Positions 43,834-52,198 of a stretch of 64,000 nt of DNA are shown piece after piece. This DNA is from an uncultured Collinsella sp. (GTDB lineage Bacteria; Actinomycetota; Coriobacteriia; Coriobacteriales; Coriobacteriaceae), in assembly GCA_958370325.1 (NCBI GenBank), contig CATXJW010000003.1:1-64000 (forward strand), given 5' to 3'. The notes beneath the pieces were generated by a model. That model searched no databases, was not told the origin of the DNA, and was given only the letters and a program-made list of their open reading frames with translations. The position numbers were made by a program, and so were the translations under genes. Position 1 is the stretch's first letter. Each line of letters opens with the position of its first letter.

Positions 43834-46611
43834 TTACTTGCGACCGAATTTGATCTTGATGGCACGCTTGAGTGCGTACTTGCCCAGGCTGGGGAGCTTT
43901 TGCTCGTATTTGACCATCGTTGAGCACTCGGGGCGGTCGCGATCCAGATGGATGGCGTCAAACGCGCACTTGGTGGTGCACAGGCCACAGCCGATGCACT
44001 TGTTGGGGTCGACGATCGAGGCACCGCAGCCCAGGCAGCGGGCGGTCTCGGCGCGCACCTGCTCTTCGGTAAAGGTCTCGACGTACTCGCTAAACGGCGC
44101 GGCCTTCTCGCGCTCGCGGTCCACGTGGGCAACCTCGCGGCTCGCGTTGTCGTAGCTCTCGATCACGACATCGTCGCGGTCGAGCGCGGTGTAGCGGCGC
44201 TGGTTGCGGCCGATGGTGAGCGTGGACCCCGGCTGCACATAGCGATGGATGGACACGGCGGCCTCGTGGCCGGCGGCGATGGCATCGATGGCAAAACTCG
44301 GACCGGTGTAGACGTCGCCGCCCACAAAGATGTCTGGCTCGGCGGTCTGGTAGGTCTGAGGATCGGCAAGGGCACCCTGACCGCGGCCAAGCTCCACCTT
44401 GGAGCCAGCCAGCAGGTCGCCCCACACAATGGACTGGCCGATGGACATGACCACGCGGTCGGCATCGACGCGGCGCAGGTCGTTCTCGTCGTACTCGGGC
44501 GCAAAACGCCCCTCGTCATCGTAGACGCGCGTGCAGCGCTTAAAGGTGATGCCGCGCACATGACCGGCCTCGTCCAGATGGACCTGCTTGGGGCCCCAAC
44601 CGCAGCTGATGTGCGCGCCGTCCTCGATGGCCTCGCGACGCTCCTCCTCGCTGGCGGGCATCTGGGCCTCGCTCTCCAGGCAGAACATCTCAACATGCTC
44701 AGAGCCCAGACGGCAGGCGTTGCGCGCGACATCGATAGCAACGTTGCCGCCGCCCACCACGATGGTGCGGCCGGGCAGCGCGTCAATCTTGCCGCTGTTG
44801 ACCTCGCGCAAGAAGTCGACGGCCACGGTCACGTCCTCGGCATCCTCGCCCGGAATGCCGGCAAGGCGGCCGCCCTGGCAGCCAATAGCCACGTAGAAGG
44901 CCTTAAAGCCCTGCTCGCGCAGCTCGTCGAGCGTCACATCACGACCGACCTCCACGCCATAGCGGAACTCGGCACCCATCAGGCGAATAACCTCAACCTC
45001 GGCCTCGATGACGTCCTTCTGCAGCTTAAAGCTGGGAATACCGTAAGTGAGCATGCCGCCCGGGCGCTCGTTTTTCTCGAACACGACGGGCTTGTAGCCC
45101 TTCTCGGCCAGGTAGAAAGCGCAGGACAGGCCGGCCGGACCGGCACCGATGATGGCAATCTTCTGGTCGAAGCCGCCGGCACGCGTCGGGGTCACCACAG
45201 GTGGGACATAGCGGGTCGCTGCGTCCAGATCGCGCTGGGCGATGAACTTCTTGACTTCGTCGATAGCCACGGCGGCGTCCACACGACCGCGGGTGCAGGC
45301 ATCCTCACAGCGGCGGTTGCACACACGGCCGCAGATAGCGGGCAGCGGGTTCTCGCGCTTGATGAGCGCCAGCGCCTCGTCATAGCGGCCCTGCGCCGCG
45401 AGCTTCAAATAGCCCTGAACGGCAACGTGCGCGGGGCAGGCCGTCTTGCAGGGAGCGGTGCCGGACTCATGCGTCTCGATGCGGTTGTCGTTGCGGTAGT
45501 TGGGCGACCACTTGGTGTGGTCCCACTTGGTGGCATCGGGCAGCTCCTGGCGCGGATACTCGGGCACCCGTCCTCCCGCCTTTTTGCTGCAAAGCTTTTG
45601 GCCCAGCTTGGCGGCGCCGGCCGGACACACCTCAACGCAGCGACCGCAGGCCACGCACTTGTCCTTCTCGACCTTGGCGACATAGGCCGAGCGCGACAGG
45701 TTGGGTGTGTTGAACAGCTGCGAGGTGCGCAGGGCGTAGCACACGTTGACGTTGCAGTTGCAGATGGCGAAGATCTTGTTCTCGCCGTCGATGTTGGTGA
45801 TCTGGTGCACAAAGCCGTTGTCCTCGGCCTGGCGCAAGATGTCGTAAACCTCGTCACGCGTCACATAGTGGCCACGATCGGTCTCGACCACGTAGTCGGC
45901 CATATCGCCCACGGCGATGCACCAATCTGCCGGGTCGTCGGCGCAGCCCTCACCCATCACGCGACGGCTCGCGCGGCAGCTGCAGGTGCTAGCAGCATAT
46001 TTGCCATCGTATTTGTCGAGCCAATGCTCGATATGCTCAATAGGCACCGACGTGCTCGCGGCATCGATGGCCTTCTCGACCGGAATGACATGCATGCCGA
46101 TGCCGGCACCACCGGGCGGCACCATCGGCGTAGCCTTGGACAGCGGGCCTTTGGATGCCTGCTCAAAGAACTTGGCATAGACCGGGTGCTCCTCGAGCTG
46201 ACTCACGCGCATGTTGAGGAACTCGGCGGAACCCGGCACCAGCATGGGCAGTACCCACTGCTTGGCGCGCTCGGGATTTTCCCAGTTGTACTCGAGCAGA
46301 CCCGTGTAGCTCATGTCGTCGAGCATCTTCTCGATATCGGCCTCGGGCATGCCGGTGAGCTTGACCATCTCGGGCAACGTGTAGGGACGGCGCATCTTCA
46401 TCTTGCAGAGTACCTCGGCCTGCTCGTCGGTTGCGGCCTCGGCAAACGACCAGTACTCGTAGCCCAGCAGCTCGTCGCGATGCAGAAGACGGTTGGTGCA
46501 ATGCTCGCACAGCTTGACAATGGCCTCGCGCGGATGCTCCGGCAGCGGCGGCACGAACTCCGCGCCGATATCGGGCTCGGTGTAGCTAATCCCCGGTCCG
46601 TTGAGAATCAT
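43834..46611 (-). CDS. Large Fe-S/FAD oxidoreductase (GltD-like with extra domains)
   Basis: Soluble redox protein of 925 residues. About 1-330 is a cysteine-rich N-terminal domain (EHCTNRLL, STCSCRASRR, CNCNVNVCY) ending in a ferredoxin motif CVACGRCVEVCP. Then comes a glutamate-synthase-small-subunit-like part: CPAHVAVQGY, CGRVCNRRCEDAC, the FAD site IIGAGPAGLSCA and the NAD(P) site VVGGGNVAIDVARN, GGDVYTGP. A C-terminal ferredoxin motif CIGCGLCTTKC follows. It probably moves electrons between NAD(P)H and ferredoxin or an unknown acceptor. ATG 46611 has AGAAGGGA. It is divergent from a TetR gene with a dyad operator between, so it is likely the TetR target. Confidence 0.85.
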   Translation of the reverse strand: MILNGPGISYTEPDIGAEFVPPLPEHPREAIVKLCEHCTNRLLHRDELLGYEYWSFAEAATDEQAEVLCKMKMRRPYTLPEMVKLTGMPEADIEKMLDDMSYTGLLEYNWENPERAKQWVLPMLVPGSAEFLNMRVSQLEEHPVYAKFFEQASKGPLSKATPMVPPGGAGIGMHVIPVEKAIDAASTSVPIEHIEHWLDKYDGKYAASTCSCRASRRVMGEGCADDPADWCIAVGDMADYVVETDRGHYVTRDEVYDILRQAEDNGFVHQITNIDGENKIFAICNCNVNVCYALRTSQLFNTPNLSRSAYVAKVEKDKCVACGRCVEVCPAGAAKLGQKLCSKKAGGRVPEYPRQELPDATKWDHTKWSPNYRNDNRIETHESGTAPCKTACPAHVAVQGYLKLAAQGRYDEALALIKRENPLPAICGRVCNRRCEDACTRGRVDAAVAIDEVKKFIAQRDLDAATRYVPPVVTPTRAGGFDQKIAIIGAGPAGLSCAFYLAEKGYKPVVFEKNERPGGMLTYGIPSFKLQKDVIEAEVEVIRLMGAEFRYGVEVGRDVTLDELREQGFKAFYVAIGCQGGRLAGIPGEDAEDVTVAVDFLREVNSGKIDALPGRTIVVGGGNVAIDVARNACRLGSEHVEMFCLESEAQMPASEEERREAIEDGAHISCGWGPKQVHLDEAGHVRGITFKRCTRVYDDEGRFAPEYDENDLRRVDADRVVMSIGQSIVWGDLLAGSKVELGRGQGALADPQTYQTAEPDIFVGGDVYTGPSFAIDAIAAGHEAAVSIHRYVQPGSTLTIGRNQRRYTALDRDDVVIESYDNASREVAHVDREREKAAPFSEYVETFTEEQVRAETARCLGCGASIVDPNKCIGCGLCTTKCAFDAIHLDRDRPECSTMVKYEQKLPSLGKYALKRAIKIKFGRK

Positions 46612-46703
46612 GGTTGTCCCTTCTCTTGCCGCAGCCCGGCGAGACCACGGCGCCCCTCTTTTTTGCAGGCCGGGCATGCCCCCATGCCGTTCACCCGCCA
46701 TTG

Positions 46704-46741
46704 TTGACATTGTGTCAAAAACAGTATTGACGAACCGTCAA
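46704..46741. promoter_or_regulatory. Tandem dyad operator between flavoprotein and tetR
   Basis: Two 15-bp sites of form TTGAC-N5-GTCAA lie at 46704-46718 and 46727-46741, centres 23 bp apart (about two helical turns). An outer inverted pair CCGTTCACC (46688-46696)/GGTGAACGG (46760-46768) surrounds them. They fit binding by the adjacent TetR regulator. Confidence 0.7.
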
Positions 46742-46800
46742 CAATATTCAAGACTGTTAGGTGAACGGTCGGGCTCAAACGGATGAAAGGCGGCAAGCGC

Positions 46801-47463
46801 ATGAGCGATAACGCATCGAACACCTCTGTGGCTGACGCCGTCCCCGCGCCCGATAGCGCGGCCAAGCGTCTGACGGGCGACGAACGCCGTCGCGAGATCC
46901 TCGATGCCGTGCGCACCGTAAGCTCCGAGCTAGGCGTGTCCCACCTATCGGTATCGGCCGTGACCAAACGCGCCGGCTGCACGCGCTCGCTGTTCTACCA
47001 CTACTTTGCCGATATGGACGCCGCCGTCACCGCCGTCATGGACGAGGCAATCGACGGCTTCATTACCGAGCTCGAGCAGTGGAATGCCAGCCGCACGGTT
47101 GGCGACATCGAGGGGGCGCTCGACACCGTCGCCCCGCTCTTTAAGCGCCTGGTCGCCAGCGGCCACGAGCTGCCGAGTACGCTCACCTCGAGCAGCGGCG
47201 CACTCTACGGCGGCTTTCTGCACAACGTGGTCCAACGCGTGGCGCAGTATATCTGCGACACCACCGTGGTGGATTTTGTCGCCCATCATGAGCTACGCAT
47301 CGACCATGTCTACGAGACGTTCTACACCCTCATCATGGGACTGTTGATGTATATCCGCACGCACCCCGATGTACCCGACGAGACGGTCAAGGAAATCATC
47401 GCCTCGACACTCCACATCGAGGGCTATACCGCCAAGTATCCGGAGCGCAAGCCCCAGAACTGA
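46801..47463 (+). CDS. TetR-family transcriptional regulator
   Basis: DNA-binding regulator of 220 residues. The N-terminal helix-turn-helix runs about 22-70 (RREILDAVRTV, then VSAVTKRAGCTRSLFYHYF). The C-terminal helical domain should bind a ligand that I cannot identify. ATG 46801 has AGGCGG; the ATG at 46783 has no site. It is divergent from the Fe-S flavoprotein and directly before the DUF5692 gene, with two dyad operators upstream, so autoregulation and control of the flavoprotein are likely. Confidence 0.88.
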   Translation: MSDNASNTSVADAVPAPDSAAKRLTGDERRREILDAVRTVSSELGVSHLSVSAVTKRAGCTRSLFYHYFADMDAAVTAVMDEAIDGFITELEQWNASRTVGDIEGALDTVAPLFKRLVASGHELPSTLTSSSGALYGGFLHNVVQRVAQYICDTTVVDFVAHHELRIDHVYETFYTLIMGLLMYIRTHPDVPDETVKEIIASTLHIEGYTAKYPERKPQN

Positions 47464-47526
47464 CGACATTTGGCCAAACTGCCCGCGATCGGAAGAGGGG
47501 CCGCGGGCGTGTGAAAGGAGAGCAGC

Positions 47527-48534
47527 ATGCTGTTCGATGTTTGGGGTAGCGATACCCTTATCCACTGGGTCGGCTGGGCGATGGTCTTTATTGGCCTCAT
47601 CGTGCTCAACGAGGTCGGCCGCCGCACTAAGCTCGGCGCGGCAATCATCTTTGGCGTGGCTCCGCTGGCCATGACCATCTACTGCGTCGCCATCGCCATC
47701 GGCGTTTCGCAGGGCGCCGAGTGGGCGCTCACCAACCCCACCCATGTGTACCAGAACAGCTGGTTCCACTACGCCAAGGTATACGCGGCGCTGGCCGGTT
47801 GCTGGGGCTTCATTGCCATTAAGTACCAGTGGGGCAAGATCGGCAAGGCGCATTGGTTCCGCGCGTGGCCGTTTGTGATCGTTGCCATCAACATCATGAT
47901 CGCCGTCGTATCCGACTTCGAGAGCGCCTATCACTTCTTTGTCCTGGGCGAGTCCACCTGGGTCACCTCCGAGGGCGCCACGCAGCTTGCCGGCTGGAAC
48001 AACGTGTTCAACGGCATCGCCGGTATCATCAACATCTTCTGCATGACCGGTTGGTGGAGCGTCTACGCCTCCGAGGATCAGACCGACATGCTGTGGCCCG
48101 ACATGACCTGGGTCTACATCATCGCCTACGACATCTGGAACTTCTGCTACACCTACAACTGCCTGCCCACCCACTCCTGGTTCTGCGGCTTTGCGCTGCT
48201 GCTGGCGCCCACCGTCGCCGCCTTTATCTGGAACAAGGGCGGCTGGATCCAGAACCGCGCCTTTACGCTGGCTATTTGGTGCATGTTTGCCCAGGTGTTC
48301 CCCTACTTCCAGGAGGAGTCCATCTTTGTGACCCACTCCACGCTCGACCCCGGCGCCGCTACCGCGGTCTCGATCGCCGCACTGGTCGCCAACGTCGCCG
48401 CGATCATCTACATCGCCTACCGCGCCAAGAAGCTCGGCCGCAATCCCTACAAGCAGGATGTCTTTGAGGGCACCAGCGATTGGGAGAAGGCCACCGCTCG
48501 CCGCGCCAAGGTTGACTACGCGCACGCCGAGTAA
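47527..48534 (+). CDS. DUF5692-family polytopic membrane protein
   Basis: Membrane protein of 335 residues with about eight or nine helices, very rich in Trp, Tyr and Phe (WFHYAKVYAALAGCWGFIA). I assign it to DUF5692 from memory of Coriobacteria proteins; the function is unknown. The C-terminus is short, basic and cytoplasmic. GGAGAG lies before ATG 47527. It follows the TetR gene by 64 nt in the same direction, with a GCCCGCG/CGCGGGC hairpin between, and a strong terminator ends the unit. It may share regulation with the flavoprotein. Confidence 0.7.
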   Translation: MLFDVWGSDTLIHWVGWAMVFIGLIVLNEVGRRTKLGAAIIFGVAPLAMTIYCVAIAIGVSQGAEWALTNPTHVYQNSWFHYAKVYAALAGCWGFIAIKYQWGKIGKAHWFRAWPFVIVAINIMIAVVSDFESAYHFFVLGESTWVTSEGATQLAGWNNVFNGIAGIINIFCMTGWWSVYASEDQTDMLWPDMTWVYIIAYDIWNFCYTYNCLPTHSWFCGFALLLAPTVAAFIWNKGGWIQNRAFTLAIWCMFAQVFPYFQEESIFVTHSTLDPGAATAVSIAALVANVAAIIYIAYRAKKLGRNPYKQDVFEGTSDWEKATARRAKVDYAHAE

Positions 48535-48602
48535 CATGTTGGCCGCTGTTGGCACTTGGGCATAGGCCCGCTCACCAGGCCTTTCAATCCAATGTCTCGC
48601 AG

Positions 48603-48644
48603 AGCCCCCGAAAAGCGTTTCGCTCGCTTTCCGGGGGCTTTTTG
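48603..48644 (+). terminator. Terminator after DUF5692 gene
   Basis: Stem AGCCCCCG.AAAGCG paired with CGCTTT.CGGGGGCT, followed by TTTTTG. Confidence 0.85.
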
Positions 48645-48772
48645 TCGTTGCGCCTCTATTCATCTATTCAAAAACACGCGCATATATAAAATCGGATTTC
48701 AAATCATGCGGCGGCTCTATGGAGCCCCGTTTTTGGGTACAGTGTTGTCCCGATATCGAGCTTGGGGGATAT

Positions 48773-50275
48773 ATGAAAGATGAGACGACGGGCCAAGAGG
48801 ATGCGGCCCAAGATGCAGAAGCGTGTGCCGAGGCCCTGGAGAGCCTAGACCAGATCGCGCTGGCCGAGATTGCGTTTGACGATTCGAGCGTTGATGTGCA
48901 GGATGAGCCGGAAATCGAGGCGCAGCCCGATGATCAGGATGCAAAAGACGATGGCGCCGCGCCCACCGAAGATGAGGCTGGGCACGAGGAATCCGAATGC
49001 GAGGCCGACGACCAGCCCGAATCCGACACGAGCGAGGAAACCATCTTGCTCGACAGCTTGCCGGCCGAAGATTCGCTGACCCGCGAGCTCCCTGGCTTAG
49101 GCTCCGCGCCTGCCGTGGACGAGACCATCGCCATGGGCGATATTCCCCTACCGTCCGTTCCTTCGGCACATGAGGCCGAGGTCCGCCATCGCAAGATGTC
49201 GCCCAAGCGCCGCAATCTAATGGTCGCCGGCGCTGTGGCCGTCGCGCTCGTCGCCGGCGGCGCAGGCTACGCAGCCTGGAACGGATACCGGCAAGAGCAG
49301 GCTGCCATCGCCGCCGCCAATGCCCACACGATGATGTCGGTGCAGATTGGCGTACATGCCGCGGGCCTCGACTGTTCCACCGGCTCCAAGATTCCCGTAC
49401 AGGTGAGCGGCCAGGATTCTGACGGCTCCTCTGTGAGCGAAACACTCTATGTTGACGAGCACGGCCGTGGCATCAAACTGCTACCCGGTGACTACACGCT
49501 CTCCATTGCCGCTTCCCCCATCGCATCCGACGGCACCGTCTATACCGTGCCGACCACCAAGGCGCAGGTCACGATCAAGAGCGACGGACAGGACCTAAGC
49601 AGCCAGGCCGCCTTTAAGCTCAAGGTGCCTTCGGCCGACACGGTAACCGACGACCAGATCGATGCCGCCGCCAAATATGCCGAGGAGGGAGGCGCGAGCT
49701 CCGCCGCCACCGCCAAGGTGCTCCAGCAGGCGGCAACCGCGCGGCGCGACGCCGCCGTCAATGCCGTGAGCGCGCAAAAGGCACAGGCGGCCCGTGATGC
49801 CGACGCCCGTCACAAGGCAACCGACCTCTACCAGCTCGATATCCCCGTCGAGTGGTACGGCAAGGTCGAGACTTGGCAAAATGGCAGCACGCTATGCATC
49901 TATCTTGCCGACGACAGCGATACGCCGATTGTGACGCTCGTCGCGGTGCGCGAGGGCGAGAGCTTTACGCCCGATGAGGGCGATACGGTTTTGGGTGCGG
50001 CCAATCTAGGCAACGGTTATACCGTCTACGCCAGCGGCCCCGTCTATCCGTACGTGGTGCCCCAGACCATCAACGGACGGACGCAGAATCCCGTGTCAAC
50101 CTACCCCATGGATACGGCGATTGAGCTTGTCGAGCTCACGACCGGCAACCGCTACACCTATAGCCAGATCAAGAACGTACTGGTCGGCAAAGACGGCAAG
50201 GCAGACGCCGCGACCAAGCTCGAGACCGACTACCTCGCCCAGATTCTCCTGCCGAGCATCAAGGCCCAGGACTAG
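48773..50275 (+). CDS. Anchored exported protein, unknown
   Basis: Protein of 500 residues, not recognised. The first 125 are very acidic and probably disordered in the cytoplasm. A basic segment (HRKMSPKRRN) precedes a single transmembrane helix near 146-166. About 330 residues lie outside: a beta-rich part, an Ala-rich helical segment around 295-345 and a C-terminal domain (VEWYGKVETWQNG). The N-terminal acidic tail plus single helix resembles substrates or regulators of Ser/Thr kinases, but this is inference. ATG 48773 has GGGGG at 6 nt. It stands alone and converges with the ATPase gene. Confidence 0.65.
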   Translation: MKDETTGQEDAAQDAEACAEALESLDQIALAEIAFDDSSVDVQDEPEIEAQPDDQDAKDDGAAPTEDEAGHEESECEADDQPESDTSEETILLDSLPAEDSLTRELPGLGSAPAVDETIAMGDIPLPSVPSAHEAEVRHRKMSPKRRNLMVAGAVAVALVAGGAGYAAWNGYRQEQAAIAAANAHTMMSVQIGVHAAGLDCSTGSKIPVQVSGQDSDGSSVSETLYVDEHGRGIKLLPGDYTLSIAASPIASDGTVYTVPTTKAQVTIKSDGQDLSSQAAFKLKVPSADTVTDDQIDAAAKYAEEGGASSAATAKVLQQAATARRDAAVNAVSAQKAQAARDADARHKATDLYQLDIPVEWYGKVETWQNGSTLCIYLADDSDTPIVTLVAVREGESFTPDEGDTVLGAANLGNGYTVYASGPVYPYVVPQTINGRTQNPVSTYPMDTAIELVELTTGNRYTYSQIKNVLVGKDGKADAATKLETDYLAQILLPSIKAQD

Positions 50276-50319
50276 CGGACCATGACACCTGAGTCCTGGC
50301 CTCGCAAATCCATAGACGA

Positions 50320-51672
50320 TTAGGAAAGGAGCCACTTCCATGCGGGCGCAGCATGTACCACGCCGTGTTTGCATGGAATATCGGCCTGCTCATCCATGGT
50401 AACGATTGCCGACTCGCCAAGATCAAACTGGGCCATCGCGACATCGAGCGCGGCAATTTCGCGCTCGCGCGTTTTCTCGCTTGTCATATCCACACTTACC
50501 TGAATCAGGCCGTAAGCCTGCATGAGCAGTGCATCCCCAGCCACAAAGTCCACCTCATGGCTTTTATTCTTATCTTTAATCAGCAGGCGGCAAACCGAAC
50601 CGGGCCGCACGGCGGGGGTCCTTCTTCTGAGCGCATTGAACACCGCGGTCTCGAGCCTCTGACCCTGATCCAATGCCGATGCGGGGGAGAACGCACCGAA
50701 CATCGCGGGATCGACGGCGTAGACCTTAGACGCAGACCGCGTATTATTTGCAAGCGAACGCGTGAACTCCGGCACCGAAAACAGCAGGTAGGCGTCCTCG
50801 TAATACTCAAGTAAGTCGCTGAGCGTATTTCGACTGACGGGTATCTGTCTGCTCTTGAACTCGTTGTACACTTTGTTCACTGACAGCTCTCGTCCCGAAG
50901 ATGCCATGCACCGCGCCAGAAACAGCGAGGCCAAACGGGGGTTCTTGACGTCGTAACGTTCAACGACGTCCATGGCGACCGTTCGCGACGCATATTCCTG
51001 TAGCAGCTGAATCGCGTCTGCGGGCGTCTGCTCAAGTGTCGCGATGAATCCCCCTCGCTCGAGATATCCGACCAGATGGTGTCGGAGCAACGCCGCATCG
51101 CTCGAGGAGAAGGGTGCGTTCGACTCAGGAACGCTCCCCGTCTTATATCGGACGTATTCCGAAAAACTCAACGGAAAAAGCTCTCGCACAAGAGAACGGG
51201 CCCTGAACTCGCTCTTAAGTTCTGAGGACAGCATCTTAGAAGAAGATCCCGTCACGTAAACGGTCGCCTTCTCCGTATCGACCACGCGTCGCAGAAACGC
51301 ACCCCATTCGGGTATTTCCTGGATCTCGTCAAAGAAAAGGTAGGCGCCCTCGCCTCGAGCAGCAGGATATAGTGCATAGAATGTATCGAGCACGTCCGCT
51401 AGTAGCGATGGCTCATACGGACGCAAGCGCTCATCCTCAAAATTGAAATATAGCATCCGGTCAAGCTCGACGCCTTGGCCCTGAAGCCGCCGCATCTCCT
51501 GATACAGGCGATACGTCTTTCCACAACGACGGGCGCCCACAATCACATATACGATGTTGTCGCGCTTTGGCTCCTGCGGGTTGCCTAGATCAAGGTCGCG
51601 CTCAAAGACCTGCGGAATCCCCTGTTGCTCAAAGTCCTTTATTTTTTGAGCCACCAAGTCGTTGAATGCCAT
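50320..51672 (-). CDS. AAA ATPase with DUF4143 C-terminal domain
   Basis: ATPase of 450 residues. Walker A is GARRCGKT (about 46), Walker B FFDEIQEIPEWG (about 115), and the sensor region is YVTGSSSKML. The second half contains the DUF4143 type, with VDFVAGD like a degenerate nuclease motif (D/E-xK-like SHEVDFV). Such genes are frequent, variable accessory genes; a link to defence or mobile DNA is suspected but not proven. ATG 51672 has GGAG; a 25-bp perfect palindrome begins 9 nt upstream. It has no partner gene. Confidence 0.85.
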   Translation of the reverse strand: MAFNDLVAQKIKDFEQQGIPQVFERDLDLGNPQEPKRDNIVYVIVGARRCGKTYRLYQEMRRLQGQGVELDRMLYFNFEDERLRPYEPSLLADVLDTFYALYPAARGEGAYLFFDEIQEIPEWGAFLRRVVDTEKATVYVTGSSSKMLSSELKSEFRARSLVRELFPLSFSEYVRYKTGSVPESNAPFSSSDAALLRHHLVGYLERGGFIATLEQTPADAIQLLQEYASRTVAMDVVERYDVKNPRLASLFLARCMASSGRELSVNKVYNEFKSRQIPVSRNTLSDLLEYYEDAYLLFSVPEFTRSLANNTRSASKVYAVDPAMFGAFSPASALDQGQRLETAVFNALRRRTPAVRPGSVCRLLIKDKNKSHEVDFVAGDALLMQAYGLIQVSVDMTSEKTREREIAALDVAMAQFDLGESAIVTMDEQADIPCKHGVVHAAPAWKWLLS

Positions 51673-51680
51673 AATTCTCC

Positions 51681-51740
51681 AATCTTGCTCTCCTGCTAAT
51701 CAAGATTATAACGATTCTTGATTAGCAGGAGAGCAAGATT
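51681..51740. repeat. 25-bp perfect inverted repeat upstream of ATPase gene
   Basis: Arms 51681-51705 and 51716-51740 are exact reverse complements (left starts AATCTTGCTCTCC) around a 10-nt centre. A degenerate third copy of one arm lies at 51747-51769. The structure would fold in the 5' leader of the ATPase mRNA or act as an operator. Confidence 0.85.
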
Positions 51741-51845
51741 ATGCGTATCTTGATTAATGGATAAGCAAGTTTTTCTATTAGTGGCCCCTCCCGGAGGATA
51801 TCGAGCGGCCGAGGGGGCAGGCATGAACGCCTCTAGCCGAAAACA

Positions 51846-51880
51846 AAGTAGCTAAAAACCCCGTCCCAAATGAGCTACTT
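51846..51880. repeat. Short inverted repeat around CCCCGTCCC core
   Basis: AAGTAGCT at 51846-51853 and AGCTACTT at 51873-51880 enclose AAAAACCCCGTCCCAAATG. Its right end touches the stop codon of the small gene. It could be a weak terminator or a dispersed repeat. Confidence 0.45.
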
Positions 51881-52064
51881 AACGCCAGGGGTCGGCTTCG
51901 AAGAGGGGCTCGCGCTCGGGGCGACGATCGCTATAAGGATCGTAGCCGTCGTCATCCTCGTTCTCGGCACGGATGTAGGGGTCGCGCGGCTTGGGTGCCG
52001 GCTTAGGCGCAGGCTTGGGTGCGGCATCGGTCGTCGACGTGTTCGTCTTGTTCTTGTCTATCAT
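51879..52064 (-). CDS. Small Pro/Lys-rich protein, unknown
   Basis: Predicted 61-residue hydrophilic protein with a repeated APKPAPKPAPKP segment and an acidic C-terminus. AAGGAG lies 8 nt before ATG 52064. It lies between the ATPase and the clpB terminator in the same direction. I do not recognise it; it may be a non-conserved small gene. Confidence 0.45.
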   Translation of the reverse strand: MIDKNKTNTSTTDAAPKPAPKPAPKPRDPYIRAENEDDDGYDPYSDRRPEREPLFEADPWR

Positions 52065-52115
52065 CTGCATATCTCCTTGCCGTGCAATCGTGTTCAACAT
52101 CATCGATTGTCGCAC

Positions 52116-52154
52116 GAAAAAGGGCGGCGGACCCCATTGGATCCGCCGCCCTTG
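52116..52154 (-). terminator. Terminator of clpB
   Basis: Perfect 12-bp stem AAGGGCGGCGGA/TCCGCCGCCCTT with a 10-nt loop, followed on the minus strand by TTTTTCG. Confidence 0.85.
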
Positions 52155-52198
52155 GCGTTTAGAGACGGCTGGCAGATTTTAAGGCATGTCCCATAAAT

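Noticed and set aside
43948..46707. A 900-codon open frame opposite the Fe-S flavoprotein
   Set aside because: Same reason: the minus strand carries clear cofactor-binding motifs, while the opposite frame has none.
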